NCBI RefSeq assembly: GCF_007991495.1
Contig: NZ_BJYL01000053.1
Span: 1-34,364 of the forward strand
Length of the DNA: 34,364 bases
Source of the DNA: Sporosarcina luteola
Lineage (GTDB): Bacteria > Bacillota > Bacilli > Bacillales_A > Planococcaceae
Direction of reading: 5' to 3'
A program made the translations under genes and the position numbers. Positions 1 to 9,124 of the stretch are shown in pieces. The stretch's first letter is position 1. Each line of letters begins with the position of its first letter. The notes beneath the pieces were generated by a model. It worked only from the letters and a program-made list of their open reading frames with translations. It was not told where the DNA came from and made no database searches.

Positions 1-8
1 GTGAACGA

Positions 9-539
9 TTGAAAATGAAAAAAGTTAAAAGGGAATATAATACCCAAAGAACTGTAGGGGCATGGTTGGTTTATATTGGCGTTATCATTATTTTTTCTGC
101 GATTGCTGGTGGGGATTTATTCGTGCAGCCTTTTATCTTAGGGTTCGGTTTTTTTATTGGTTTTTTTTTGATATTTGGATTGCCGTTTGTAAATAACAAA
201 TTAGCTCATGGTAAGAATTCTAAGTTTCAAGATAGGATGGACAATATATCGGTTTTAGTCACAATCATTCTTTGCACACTATTTGGGTGGATGATCGGAT
301 TTGACGATTTAAGGCTATTATGGCTATGTATCTTTATCGTCATTGGTCTTCATTTCTTTGGCTTTTATTTTTCTCAAGGGAAACTAATGCTTTTATTAGG
401 GGGATTAACAGCATTAAATTCGCTAGTTGGTATATTTTTAGTCAATGTTCCTTTTTTATTAATTGCAGTGATTGATGGGCTTATAAAAATCATAGTGGGC
501 GTCAAAATGCTATTTGTGAAACGTCAGTTAAATAGTTAA
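9..539 (+). CDS. Small multi-pass membrane protein, function unknown (possibly DUF6609-like)
   Basis: I do not recognise this protein with certainty. It is about 175 residues with a basic N-terminus and five to six hydrophobic segments, roughly at residues 18-34, 39-58, 82-98, 104-120, 126-143 and 146-168. Between the second and third segments lies a short polar loop containing SKFQDRMDN. That loop and the overall pattern recall a DUF6609-type family of Bacillales membrane proteins, but this is from memory only. The start is uncertain. A TTG at 9 and an ATG at 15 are both possible, and the window begins too close upstream to judge the ribosome binding site. It stops 31 bases before the ABC transporter operon and runs in the same direction, so it may be co-transcribed with it. 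No catalytic motif is visible. Confidence 0.6.
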   Translation: MKMKKVKREYNTQRTVGAWLVYIGVIIIFSAIAGGDLFVQPFILGFGFFIGFFLIFGLPFVNNKLAHGKNSKFQDRMDNISVLVTIILCTLFGWMIGFDDLRLLWLCIFIVIGLHFFGFYFSQGKLMLLLGGLTALNSLVGIFLVNVPFLLIAVIDGLIKIIVGVKMLFVKRQLNS

Positions 540-570
540 GCAATGAGGAATTTTAAGGGAGTGTGAGCGT

Positions 571-1470
571 ATGGAAACAATCGTGGAAATTAACAATCTG
601 ACAAAAGAATTCAAAGGGAAAAGAGCGGTTGAGGACGTCTCGTTTTCTATCAAACCTGGGGAAGTGGTAGCTATCCTCGGCCCAAATGGAGCCGGGAAAA
701 GTACGGCTATCTTGATGATGCTTGGATTATTGCATCCGACTTCAGGAACCGTATCGTTATTTAATCAAAAACCGCAAGAACAAAAAGTGCGGGAACGGAT
801 TGGTGTCATGCTGCAGCAAGTGAGTATTATGGATGCTTTGAAAGTGAAAGAATTACTGGCACTTTTTAGAAGCTATTATCCGACACCACTATCCATGGAA
901 GAGATGATCCGATTGACGGGTATGCAAGGAAGCGAGTTGAACAGACGAACGGATAAGTTATCCGGCGGACAAAAGCGACGTGTCAGCTTTGCACTTGCGA
1001 TGGCAGGGAATCCTGATTTGGTATTTTTTGACGAACCGACTGTCGGGATGGATAGTACAGCGCGTAAGCAGTTTTGGGAAAAGGTTCGTCAACATGCAAA
1101 CGCAGGAAAAACGGTCTTGTTCTCCACTCACTATTTGCAAGAGGCGGACGATGTCGCAACACGAATCCTTTTATTCAATGAAGGGAAATTAGTCGCGGAT
1201 GGAAGCCCGGCTTCAATTAAGCAACGTCTATTGAAAAAGGCGGTTTCGTTCAAAATGGATGGACATTTTCCTAAAGAACAGTTTCTTGCAATGGAACATA
1301 TCTCCGATGTCTCTGAAGAGAAAGGCAGAATCGTCATTCAAACAGAGGACACCGATCGCGTATTGTCGTCCCTCTTTTCAATAGAAATGCCGATCTCGGA
1401 TATTGCGATTGATAAAGGAAGACTGGAAGACGCTTTCGAACAATTGACAGTCGAACAGGGGGTTTCTTGA
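571..1470 (+). CDS. yvfR: ABC transporter ATP-binding protein (YvfR-like)
   Basis: This is the nucleotide-binding subunit of an ABC-2 type exporter. Visible motifs are Walker A GPNGAGKS at residues 37-44, signature LSGGQ at 130-134, Walker B LVFFDE at 150-155 and the H-loop histidine in STH at 185-187. The last ~90 residues form the extra C-terminal region common in drug and antibiotic exporters of this class. At 299 residues it is of normal length. A GGGAG ribosome binding site lies about nine bases before the ATG. Its stop codon TGA directly abuts the ATG of the permease. The gene order ATPase-permease-histidine kinase-response regulator matches B. subtilis yvfRSTU. The exported substrate is not known from sequence; a lipid-active or peptide antibiotic is a reasonable guess for such kinase-linked exporters. 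Confidence 0.9.
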   Translation: METIVEINNLTKEFKGKRAVEDVSFSIKPGEVVAILGPNGAGKSTAILMMLGLLHPTSGTVSLFNQKPQEQKVRERIGVMLQQVSIMDALKVKELLALFRSYYPTPLSMEEMIRLTGMQGSELNRRTDKLSGGQKRRVSFALAMAGNPDLVFFDEPTVGMDSTARKQFWEKVRQHANAGKTVLFSTHYLQEADDVATRILLFNEGKLVADGSPASIKQRLLKKAVSFKMDGHFPKEQFLAMEHISDVSEEKGRIVIQTEDTDRVLSSLFSIEMPISDIAIDKGRLEDAFEQLTVEQGVS

Positions 1471-2208
1471 ATGATAATGCTATTGAATGAATGCAAAATC
1501 GAGATGATCCGGATTTTCCGTAATCCCTATTTCGTCTTTTGGTCGTTGCTTATGCCCATCATATTTTATTTCATTTTCACAAAAGTCGTAGACACAGGTG
1601 TGGATGATCAAGAATTATGGAATAAGCATTTTCTAATGTCGATTGCAGTGTTCAGCGTGATGGGGAGCGCCATTATGACGCTAGGCATCCGGGTGGTGCA
1701 GGAGCGCAGCGAAGGGTGGACAACGTGGATTAAAGTGACGCCATTGCCAAGTTCAAGCTATTTCATAGCAAAGATGGTAGGCCAATCAGCGGTACATGTT
1801 TTTTCGATTATCGTCATATTCATAGCGGGCATCATCCTGAATGGTGTGTCAATGACATTTGTTGAATGGGTTTCTAGTGCTGCTTGGATTTTGATTGCTT
1901 CGTTCCCGTTCCTTGCGCTTGGCGTGCTTGTCGGTACGATGAAACGAGTAGATACCGCTTCGGGCATCAGCAATATCATCTATTTGGCGCTGGCAATTAC
2001 AGGCGGCTTATGGATGCCGATGGAAATATTGCCGAAGACGATTCAACTGATCGGTTCATGGCTGCCGGCATATCATTATGGGAATGGCGCTTGGGGAATC
2101 ATACGAGGGCAATTTCCGGAATTCAAAAGTATTGCAATTTTAACAGTCTACCTGCTTTTATTCATGGTATTATCAATCTATATTAGAAGAAAGCAGGAAG
2201 CGGTGTAA
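1471..2208 (+). CDS. yvfS: ABC-2 type transporter permease (YvfS-like)
   Basis: This is the membrane subunit that partners the preceding ATPase. It has 245 residues with about six transmembrane helices: one near 21-38, a pair around 55-75 and 103-127, and a C-terminal cluster at 135-155, 165-190 and 220-238. This is the ABC2_membrane topology. The segment GGLWMPMEILP before the last helices matches the conserved region of this family. Its ATG follows the upstream stop without a gap and GGGGG precedes it, so it is probably translationally coupled. Two bases separate it from the sensor kinase gene, so the four genes form a tight operon. Confidence 0.88.
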   Translation: MIMLLNECKIEMIRIFRNPYFVFWSLLMPIIFYFIFTKVVDTGVDDQELWNKHFLMSIAVFSVMGSAIMTLGIRVVQERSEGWTTWIKVTPLPSSSYFIAKMVGQSAVHVFSIIVIFIAGIILNGVSMTFVEWVSSAAWILIASFPFLALGVLVGTMKRVDTASGISNIIYLALAITGGLWMPMEILPKTIQLIGSWLPAYHYGNGAWGIIRGQFPEFKSIAILTVYLLLFMVLSIYIRRKQEAV

Positions 2209-2210
2209 AC

Positions 2211-3329
2211 ATGAAAAACTTCAGGTTGTTTCCTAAGAGCTATGGGGCCTTGCCGTATATATTTCTCGTCTATCTGTTAATGCCGCTGTTTAACATAAGT
2301 AGTGAGGAAGGAGTGAAAGCGGTAATGGGCTATGGCCTGTTACTGCTTTTTCTCATCTCCTATCGGCAATGCTATCAGCCGATTCGTTTAACCTCTTTTT
2401 ACCTATGGGTGGCTGTTCAAGTGGCTGTTACGTTGACCCTTATAGGATTTTATGATCCTTATAGCATTTTTTTAGGATTTTACACATCGTATTTTATCGG
2501 CTGGATTGACGACAAAAAGAGATTTCATCAGACACTGATCTTATTTACAGTCATTATGATGTTATGTACAGGTTGGATTGGGGTCTATTATGGCTTCGCA
2601 AATTTAGCTTTTACTCTGCCTTTTGCTGTCGTGATGGTTCTATCACCATATGGCATTAGAAATATGCATGAACAAGTGGAATTGAAAAATCAGTTGAATG
2701 AAGCGAATGAACAGATTAAGACACTTATTAAGCAAGAAGAAAGGGTACGGATAGCACGTGATTTACATGATACGTTGGGACATACGCTATCGCTGATCAC
2801 ATTACAAAGTCAAGTGATTCAACGGATCGCCGATCATCCCGACAAGGTAAGGACAGAGGCGAAGGGGATTGAACAAACTTCCAGGTCTGCCCTTCAACAG
2901 GTGCGGGAACTCGTGTCGGATATGCGTGTCAGCACAATCGAAGAGGAACTTGCCCATATGGAACAAATTTTGATGGCAGGCAATATCGAATTTCATTGCA
3001 ATGTTCCTGAAATGGCAACGGAACTTTCACCGCTTCAGCAAAATATAGCGGGACTTTGTTTACGTGAGGCCTCGACGAATATCGTGAAGCATAGTAAAGC
3101 TTCTAAATGCTCGGTAACTGTCGATCAGAATTCAAGTGGACTTACGATATGTATCCAGGATGATGGAATTGGAATGGCAAACCGTCAGTGGGGCAATGGA
3201 CTAAAAGGGATGGCGGAGCGACTTTCGTTAATTGAAGGGGATATGAAAGTAAAGACCGAAATGGGTACGGCTATTACAATTTCAATCCCGATTGTTGTGA
3301 AGACAAAGGAAGGGGTGGGTGCCTTATGA
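2211..3329 (+). CDS. yvfT: Sensor histidine kinase, NarL/DesK type (YvfT-like)
   Basis: This is a membrane sensor kinase of 372 residues. The N-terminal 145 residues contain about five hydrophobic helices with almost no extracellular loop, as in intramembrane-sensing kinases linked to ABC exporters. A coiled-coil linker (150-175) leads to the HisKA_3 box RIARDLHDTLGHTLS, with the likely phosphorylated histidine at 186. The HATPase domain follows, with the N-box around REASTNIVKHSKA and the G-box DDGIGM. The last four bases overlap the response regulator start (ATGA), so the pair is translationally coupled. The signal probably relates to the cargo or state of the YvfRS-like transporter, which is inference from the gene order. 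Confidence 0.9.
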   Translation: MKNFRLFPKSYGALPYIFLVYLLMPLFNISSEEGVKAVMGYGLLLLFLISYRQCYQPIRLTSFYLWVAVQVAVTLTLIGFYDPYSIFLGFYTSYFIGWIDDKKRFHQTLILFTVIMMLCTGWIGVYYGFANLAFTLPFAVVMVLSPYGIRNMHEQVELKNQLNEANEQIKTLIKQEERVRIARDLHDTLGHTLSLITLQSQVIQRIADHPDKVRTEAKGIEQTSRSALQQVRELVSDMRVSTIEEELAHMEQILMAGNIEFHCNVPEMATELSPLQQNIAGLCLREASTNIVKHSKASKCSVTVDQNSSGLTICIQDDGIGMANRQWGNGLKGMAERLSLIEGDMKVKTEMGTAITISIPIVVKTKEGVGAL

Positions 3330-3928
3330 TCCGGATTGTCATTGCTGAAGATCAACGTATTTTAAGGGGAGCTTTAGGAACTCTCCTTAGTTTTGAGGAA
3401 GATATAAGCGTGGTAGGTCAAGCCGAAAATGGAGAGCAGGCATTACATCTTGTGCAGGATTTGCGTCCAGATATTTGCATATTGGATATTGAAATGCCAC
3501 TGAAAAGTGGACTTGAGGTTGCAGATGAATTACAGAAATGCGGATCTTCTTGCAAAGTGATCATTTTGACGACATTTGCGAGGCCAGGCTATTTCGAAAG
3601 AGCGATTAAGGCAAAAGTGCATGGTTATCTGTTGAAAGATGGGTCGATCGATGATTTGGCGTCTGCGATCCGGAGCGTCATGCAAGGCAAGAGGGAGTTT
3701 GCAGCTGAGCTGATTATGAATTCCTATCATGAGGATAATCCGTTGACCGAGAGGGAAAGGGAAGTACTGAAGTTGTCAGCGGATGGGAAAACAGCGAAGG
3801 AGATCGGGGCAGAACTCTTTTTATCGCCGGGAACTGTCCGTAATTACATGTCTGAAATATTGCAGAAAGTCGAAGGGAAAAACAAAGTAGAGGCGATATC
3901 CATTTGTCGTGAGAAAGGATGGATTTGA
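3326..3928 (+). CDS. yvfU: Response regulator, NarL/LuxR type (YvfU-like)
   Basis: This two-domain regulator has 200 residues. The receiver domain (1-118) shows the acidic pocket EDQ at 8-10, the phospho-acceptor Asp54 in CILDIEMP, Thr in the ILTTFA stretch and the conserved Lys in YLLKDGS. The C-terminal LuxR-type helix-turn-helix spans about 135-195 (LTEREREVLKLSADGKTAKE and following). It overlaps the kinase gene by four bases and closes the operon. By family knowledge it would be phosphorylated by the upstream kinase and activate the exporter operon. I found no clear inverted-repeat operator, because the region upstream of the operon lies mostly outside the window. Confidence 0.9.
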   Translation: MIRIVIAEDQRILRGALGTLLSFEEDISVVGQAENGEQALHLVQDLRPDICILDIEMPLKSGLEVADELQKCGSSCKVIILTTFARPGYFERAIKAKVHGYLLKDGSIDDLASAIRSVMQGKREFAAELIMNSYHEDNPLTEREREVLKLSADGKTAKEIGAELFLSPGTVRNYMSEILQKVEGKNKVEAISICREKGWI

Positions 3929-3984
3929 ATATCTCCGTGGTGATATTGTAGGCATAAGGTAATGAAATGGTGATAACTTACAGG

Positions 3985-4037
3985 ATTCAATAGATATCTT
4001 TCTTTATTCGATGGATATATCCTTTGATTCAATAGTT
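3985..4037. repeat. Degenerate 21-bp tandem repeat, about 2.5 units
   Basis: Three consecutive stretches begin at 3985, 4006 and 4027 with exactly 21-base spacing. All start ATTC-R-AT-R-G; the first two also share GATAT and a T-rich end, and the third copy decays after ATTCAATAG. It lies just downstream of the response regulator, before the terminator. The similarity is visible but modest, so this may be chance in an AT-rich tail. Confidence 0.4.
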
Positions 4038-4065
4038 AAAACGCCATATTTAATCGATAAATAAT

Positions 4066-4105
4066 AAGCCGCGGCATTCATCGAACATTCGATGAGCCGC
4101 GGCTT
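4066..4105 (-). terminator. Bidirectional terminator between yvfU-like gene and bpr
   Basis: A very stable hairpin is visible. AAGCCGCGGC at 4066-4075 pairs with 4096-4105, and inside it TCATCGAA (4078-4085) pairs with TTCGATGA (4088-4095), with a two-base bulge. The minus-strand exit is T-rich (TTATTATTTA), so it serves mainly the bacillopeptidase gene whose stop is at 4114. It can also end the convergent yvf operon. Confidence 0.85.
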
Positions 4106-4113
4106 TATTCAAT

Positions 4114-7100
4114 TTACTTGCTGTCGACCGTCTCGAGTGCTTCTTCAGCCTCGTCGTCTTCAACTGTTCCTTCATCGGCTTCTTCAACTTCATTCACTTG
4201 GCCGAGATTAATGAACAGTTTTCCGTCCGCGAGTTTCCTCTTTTCATTGCCATAGCCATCGACGACTTTCACTTCGACACGAGCACCGTCAGCAGTGACG
4301 CCTAACGGAACTGTCCAGTATCCGACGTAATGTCCAGGCGACTCTTCGCGCATTGGCAATTCTGTTGCATTCGTTACATCCTTGTCTCCTACATTTGTAA
4401 GTGGCATGTGGATGATATACGATGCCTTCAATCCAGGGGCGCTGTCAAACTCTAATTTGACGGATTTTCCTGTCATTAAATAGACATCCTCTGTCGGTGT
4501 CAAATTCGTGATTTCCGGTGCTGTATATTGTGCAGTAACTGTAACAGACTGAGTCTCTTCGTTCCCTGCAGCATCCGTAGCAACGACTGTAATTTCATTA
4601 ACACCATTGTCTAATAGAACCCGCTTAGAGAAGTTGCCATCTTCGGTAACGTCGGCTTGTTGGCCATTTACTGTCACCGACTTGAGATAGGCGTCAAAGA
4701 CTGTACCTTCCACTGTTACGGTTTCACGATTAGTCGTTTCGCCGTCTTTCGGGTTTGTAATCGTCAATTCCGGTTTCATCGTATCCAATGTTACTGTTAC
4801 AGCATTTGAAGTACCTGTTGTGCGGCCATCCAAGGAAGCAACAGCGGTAAATTCGTTTTCGCCTTCAGTTAGGACTGTATCGAATGCGAATTTGCCATCA
4901 GCCCCGATAACTACAGAATCGACTTCCTCGCCGTTGTTGTGCAGTGAGATTGTCGTTGTCGGAGGTGCAGACCCTTCGATAACAATGTTTTCTTCATTTG
5001 TAACGATATTCTCTTCAGGAGAAGTAATGACAGGTTCAAACACTTCGAAGTCCACGTTTGCCCGAATCATATAGTTTCCTTCTTCAGCAGGTGCAGGTGA
5101 CCAAGCACCGCTGACAAACTGATAACTTCTTCCGGCGTTCGGTCCATCCTCATCCGTTCCGAGGCCCGGTGCATAAGGATTTGCAACCGATTGGATATAC
5201 ACCATGTAGAAGTCGCCGTTCACGACGATATTTTCTTCAGTTAAATCAACGACTGTCCATTCTCCATTCCGTTTCGCTTGGGCATCGATCGGTCCTGCGA
5301 TTTTTTGTCCAGGAGTTCCGTCAGCGCCTGTTGCATCCCAAACTTCAACTGCAAATTCAGTGCCGCCCGGGACTGGCCATTCAGTATCCCAGAAACGGAA
5401 TACACCTTCTGTTACGATTCCTGAATCATTGCCTTCAGGAAGAGACATTTTAACGCCCCATCCGTTGCCAGCGTCATAAAATGCACGTGCGTTTTCAGCT
5501 GTGCCATCATCGTATCCAATTTCGCCGCCAGGGTAGGTGAAGAACGGTTCAAGTGCGAAGTCATGTGCTGTTTGATCGCCAATGCTGATCATCGCTTCTT
5601 GGCCGTAATACCCTCGTGCAACTACTTTTAACGTATAATCGCCAACGTAAGCAGTAAGTGCATATTGCCCGGATGCGTCAGTTTCAACAGGTGTAATATT
5701 TGCATCTTCGATAAGAAGCAATGTCGCATCTGCGATCGGTTCACCTGTCGTTTGGTCTGTCACAGTCCCGCTTATAGTCGCTTGTGGCATTTCTTCCAAT
5801 GTGAAATTAGCCTTAGTTGTTTCATCCGCTGTGATTGTTACGGATTGTGTTTCGGATTGGTATCCATACGCCTCCGCTTTCGCAGTAAATGTTCCTGCAC
5901 CATGTGTCATCGTGTAGGACCCGTTTGCAGGGTTCGTATAGACAGAACGATTCGTTTCCAAAATATTGACTTGTGCACCTAATGGGAGAAGAACCGGTGC
6001 TGCTTTGCCTTCTTCTACAGGCGGTGCTGCCTCTTCTTCTTTCGGCATTACAGGTCTGATCGTCTTAGGATCTACTGGTGTTTCAAGTGCATCTTTGCCT
6101 TTTTCGATAATGTTGTCGAACTTTCCGTCCTTAGCAGGTTTTACACCAAGACCGTTCGTTTGAGCATTTTCAAAAGTGTTATTTCGAGGAGTGAGTGAAA
6201 TCGAGTCGGTTTGTGATTGATCGCTTAACGCGACGTCGTCAATATACCATCCTTCTCTCGTCACACTTCCATCAGAGAAAGCATTGAAACCGATATAGAC
6301 ACGTTGTCCGCTATACTCAGACAGATCCACTTCCGCGTCAATCCAGCCTTCTGATGCTCCTTGAATCATGAGTAACTGTGTCCATTCTTCCATATCCGTT
6401 GATATGAACACATGTCCATAATCCCAAGCTCTTCCTGAAGTGGATTGCTCGAAATTATGCCATTGGCTGAACTGTAAATATGAATCGCCCTCCGGTAAAT
6501 CGATAGGAGGCATAACAAGAGTGGCGTTCATGTTGCTGTCGTACATTCCGGATAAATTCGTGGCATAGACATTTTCTCCAGAAACTGCATGACCAGGTCC
6601 GGACGTAGGTTTGCCCCAATCCCAGCTGTTGTTATTCCCGAAGGAAGTCCAACCAATTGGTGTCTGCTCGAAATCTTCGAAATAGCCGACACTAATTCCT
6701 GCTTTGACAAGGACTGTATATTCTTCGCTCGTCACTTCGTTGTTGCCGAAGTCATTGATTACCCACTTGTAAATGAATTCCTCTCCTGTGATGTCGTCTC
6801 CAGGAATTTTGATGCCATACTCTCCTGACAGATAATCACCAGACTTGCGTTCAGCATTCAACGAAGTCCACTGGCCGTCTGCATTTACATATTGTAATTG
6901 CACAGAGGAAATGCTGATATTATCCGTTACGTGAATGCGCAGATCCAAATCCATTCCGGCATATGTTTCCACTGGAGCTGAATGCTCGAAAGAAGGAGGT
7001 ACATTATCATCTCCTTGCTTCGTTACTTGCCCTTCCAGTTTACCGAGGCCGCTTTCGATAGAAGATACTGCAGCGTATGCATCTACAAGCCCATGGCCAT

Positions 7101-8583
7101 ATCCGTGGTTAGGGGAAGTCGGGTATTCACTGTCTGTCAAAGTCTTTGCAGTTGTTAATAAAACTTGTTCCATCTCCTCGACGGTAATCGTGGCGTTCAC
7201 TTGGCGCAATAGCGCGGCTACCCCGGATACCGCAGGACCAGCCATGGACGTACCATTCCAACCGCCTTCATAGGCACTGCCTGGCACGGAAGAACGGATG
7301 TTAACTCCCGGTGCAGAAATATCAGGCTTCACTTTGTCGTATGGAGATGGACCGCGAAGCGAGAATCCAGCGACTTTGTCATTGATGTCTGTAGCGCCTG
7401 TTGCAAAAGATTCCGGGTAGTTGGCGGGTGCTGCAACCGATCCGGGACCACCAGGGTTTGTAAGTGTCGTGTTACCGGCAGAAAACTCTGGGAAGATTTC
7501 TGCTGCGCGCCAGTTTCTTACAACATCCAAGTACCATTCATCAAGTCCTGCGCCGCCACCCCATGAGTTATTGACAACATCTGGAGCTAAATCGACACGC
7601 GCATTTCCATTTGCATCAGTCGGGGCAAGAATCCATTGCGCTGCGGCCAATAAATCACGATCTGATCCGCCGCTCGCAGTGAATGCTTTCACCGAAATCC
7701 ATTTTGCGCCGGGAGCGACACCGATCTGATTGTTTCCATTCGGTTCACTTCCAACCATTGTGCCAGTTACATGTGTACCGTGGCCGAGATCATCGTACGG
7801 AGTTGTTCTTCCGGCAGTTGCATCGAACCAGTTATAATCATGGTTCACATCACCGGTAGCTGAGTTGTACCCACGGTATTTGTCCTTCAATGCAGGATGG
7901 TCCCATTGAGTACCAGTATCGATGCTTGCAACAACTGTTCCTGATCCATCGATTCCCATATCCCAAACTTGAGGTGCATTTACACGCTCGATATTCCATT
8001 CGACATTGGCGATTTGGGATTTTGGAGCTTCTGCTTTTTCGATTGTTGTCGTTTGCAATTGGCGTGTTTCATTCGGCAAGACTTTTTCAACTTCTCCGAA
8101 TGTCGCAATTGCTTTCGCTACTTCCTTTGTAGCAGTAACAGCCATACCGTTGACGATATAGTAAGAAGTTACGTCCTTGGCATTTCCTGCCTTCACTTGT
8201 TGTTCAAGATACTGTTGCACGTTTTGTTGTGATTCCAGGGAAGTCAATCTTAACTCGGAAACAACAGCTGACCTAGTCATCATGATCGACTGTTTTCCAG
8301 TAAGGTTCGCCTGGCTTGCTTGTTGCTTAGCCTGCGCTGCAACTTGCTCTGTGTCGGCCTGTTCTTTGAACTTAACTAGGAAAGTGACCATGTTTTCATC
8401 TTTGAAATTTTCAAGTAACCGATTGCTGACTTTTTCATTTGCAATCTCACTTGAGTCTCTCAATGACTGATGTGGCTTCTTGTTCAGTTCTGTGCTGGCT
8501 GCTAACGCAGGTGTTATCAATGAAAACACCATTAGAAATGTTGCTGCAATACTGATCAATTTCATCTGCCTACGTTTCCTCAA
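4114..8583 (-). CDS. bpr: Bacillopeptidase F, large secreted subtilisin-family (S8) protease
   Basis: This is a secreted serine endopeptidase of about 1490 residues that closely follows B. subtilis Bpr along its whole length. Numbering below counts from the upstream ATG at 8589. A signal peptide (about 5-31, ending ALA-AS) is followed by an I9-type propeptide to about 190. The S8 catalytic domain spans about 205-505 with Asp224 (IDTG), His270 (HGTHVTG), oxyanion Asn373 (SAGN) and Ser448 (NGTSMAGP). Then come a MAM/immune-inhibitor-like jelly-roll domain (about 635-790, ending WYIDDVALSD), carboxypeptidase-regulatory-like beta domains, and two tandem Ig-like domains near 1185-1360. The protein ends in an acidic tail (EADEGTVEDDEAEEA). 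There is no LPXTG or SLH anchor, so it should be released. I prefer the TTG at 8583: AAAGGAGG lies seven bases before it but only one base before the ATG at 8589. Confidence 0.95.
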   Translation of the reverse strand: MRKRRQMKLISIAATFLMVFSLITPALAASTELNKKPHQSLRDSSEIANEKVSNRLLENFKDENMVTFLVKFKEQADTEQVAAQAKQQASQANLTGKQSIMMTRSAVVSELRLTSLESQQNVQQYLEQQVKAGNAKDVTSYYIVNGMAVTATKEVAKAIATFGEVEKVLPNETRQLQTTTIEKAEAPKSQIANVEWNIERVNAPQVWDMGIDGSGTVVASIDTGTQWDHPALKDKYRGYNSATGDVNHDYNWFDATAGRTTPYDDLGHGTHVTGTMVGSEPNGNNQIGVAPGAKWISVKAFTASGGSDRDLLAAAQWILAPTDANGNARVDLAPDVVNNSWGGGAGLDEWYLDVVRNWRAAEIFPEFSAGNTTLTNPGGPGSVAAPANYPESFATGATDINDKVAGFSLRGPSPYDKVKPDISAPGVNIRSSVPGSAYEGGWNGTSMAGPAVSGVAALLRQVNATITVEEMEQVLLTTAKTLTDSEYPTSPNHGYGHGLVDAYAAVSSIESGLGKLEGQVTKQGDDNVPPSFEHSAPVETYAGMDLDLRIHVTDNISISSVQLQYVNADGQWTSLNAERKSGDYLSGEYGIKIPGDDITGEEFIYKWVINDFGNNEVTSEEYTVLVKAGISVGYFEDFEQTPIGWTSFGNNNSWDWGKPTSGPGHAVSGENVYATNLSGMYDSNMNATLVMPPIDLPEGDSYLQFSQWHNFEQSTSGRAWDYGHVFISTDMEEWTQLLMIQGASEGWIDAEVDLSEYSGQRVYIGFNAFSDGSVTREGWYIDDVALSDQSQTDSISLTPRNNTFENAQTNGLGVKPAKDGKFDNIIEKGKDALETPVDPKTIRPVMPKEEEAAPPVEEGKAAPVLLPLGAQVNILETNRSVYTNPANGSYTMTHGAGTFTAKAEAYGYQSETQSVTITADETTKANFTLEEMPQATISGTVTDQTTGEPIADATLLLIEDANITPVETDASGQYALTAYVGDYTLKVVARGYYGQEAMISIGDQTAHDFALEPFFTYPGGEIGYDDGTAENARAFYDAGNGWGVKMSLPEGNDSGIVTEGVFRFWDTEWPVPGGTEFAVEVWDATGADGTPGQKIAGPIDAQAKRNGEWTVVDLTEENIVVNGDFYMVYIQSVANPYAPGLGTDEDGPNAGRSYQFVSGAWSPAPAEEGNYMIRANVDFEVFEPVITSPEENIVTNEENIVIEGSAPPTTTISLHNNGEEVDSVVIGADGKFAFDTVLTEGENEFTAVASLDGRTTGTSNAVTVTLDTMKPELTITNPKDGETTNRETVTVEGTVFDAYLKSVTVNGQQADVTEDGNFSKRVLLDNGVNEITVVATDAAGNEETQSVTVTAQYTAPEITNLTPTEDVYLMTGKSVKLEFDSAPGLKASYIIHMPLTNVGDKDVTNATELPMREESPGHYVGYWTVPLGVTADGARVEVKVVDGYGNEKRKLADGKLFINLGQVNEVEEADEGTVEDDEAEEALETVDSK

Positions 8584-8589
8584 ATCCAT

Positions 8590-9086
8590 TCCTCCTTTTT
8601 AGTATGAAAACCGTTGCTGTTGCTTCGACAAACAAAAAAACACCCTTTGCCCCCCTTTCTCGTAATCGTGCAGGTGCCCAATGGTGTCGGATAATCCGTA
8701 TCTAGCTGTCTACCTGTAATTATACATATATCAAGTATTTTTAAAAGATTAAATTATAGGACTACTCATAAAATAATAGTAAGTAACTAGGTGAGTGAAA
8801 AAGAATGAGTAGTTTTAGCATGGATTAAGAGACTCTGAAAAAAGTCAACAATTATGTTTTAGTGTTGTAGGTAAAGTGTTTATTGGGGTTTTGAGAGGGC
8901 CGGATTTTTTAGGGAAGGTAATGTCTTAGATGAAAATGAGAGGAAGTCCCTATGTCAAGGGAAAACAACTTTATTATTTTTAAATAAAGCTATAATAATG
9001 GGTATTATTCTATATGCTAATTAACGGAAAAAACTGGGGAAAATGATGTGAGAAATTTTCCCAAGTCGTGGGAGGCGAGAGAAAAT
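8590..9086. other. Gene-poor AT-rich intergenic region upstream of bpr
   Basis: About 500 bases lie between the bpr start and the terminator of the next gene. I find no ORF with a credible ribosome binding site on either strand. It must hold the bpr promoter on the minus strand. A TATAAT-like box is visible on that strand near 8720-8726, but no good -35 accompanies it. A short hairpin (CTTTATT/AATAAAG) near 8970-8990 and a GGGAAAAT/ATTTTCCC pairing near 9040-9060 lack U-tails. Nothing else is recognisable. Confidence 0.5.
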
Positions 9087-9116
9087 AAAAGAAGCCGGTC
9101 TACACCAGCTTCTTTT
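9087..9116 (-). terminator. Terminator of the small gene at 9125-9325
   Basis: AAAAGAAGCCGG (9087-9098) pairs with CCAGCTTCTTTT (9105-9116) around a six-base loop, with one G-T wobble. On the minus strand it is followed by TTTTATTTTC, a normal U-tail. It lies eight bases beyond the stop of the 66-residue ORF. Confidence 0.8.
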
Positions 9117-9124
9117 GCATTTGA

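Noticed and set aside
4820..8470. Several plus-strand ORFs of 60-112 residues opposite bpr
   Set aside because: They lie wholly inside the conserved protease gene on the other strand, lack ribosome binding sites, and show Ser/Cys-rich composition typical of antisense shadows.
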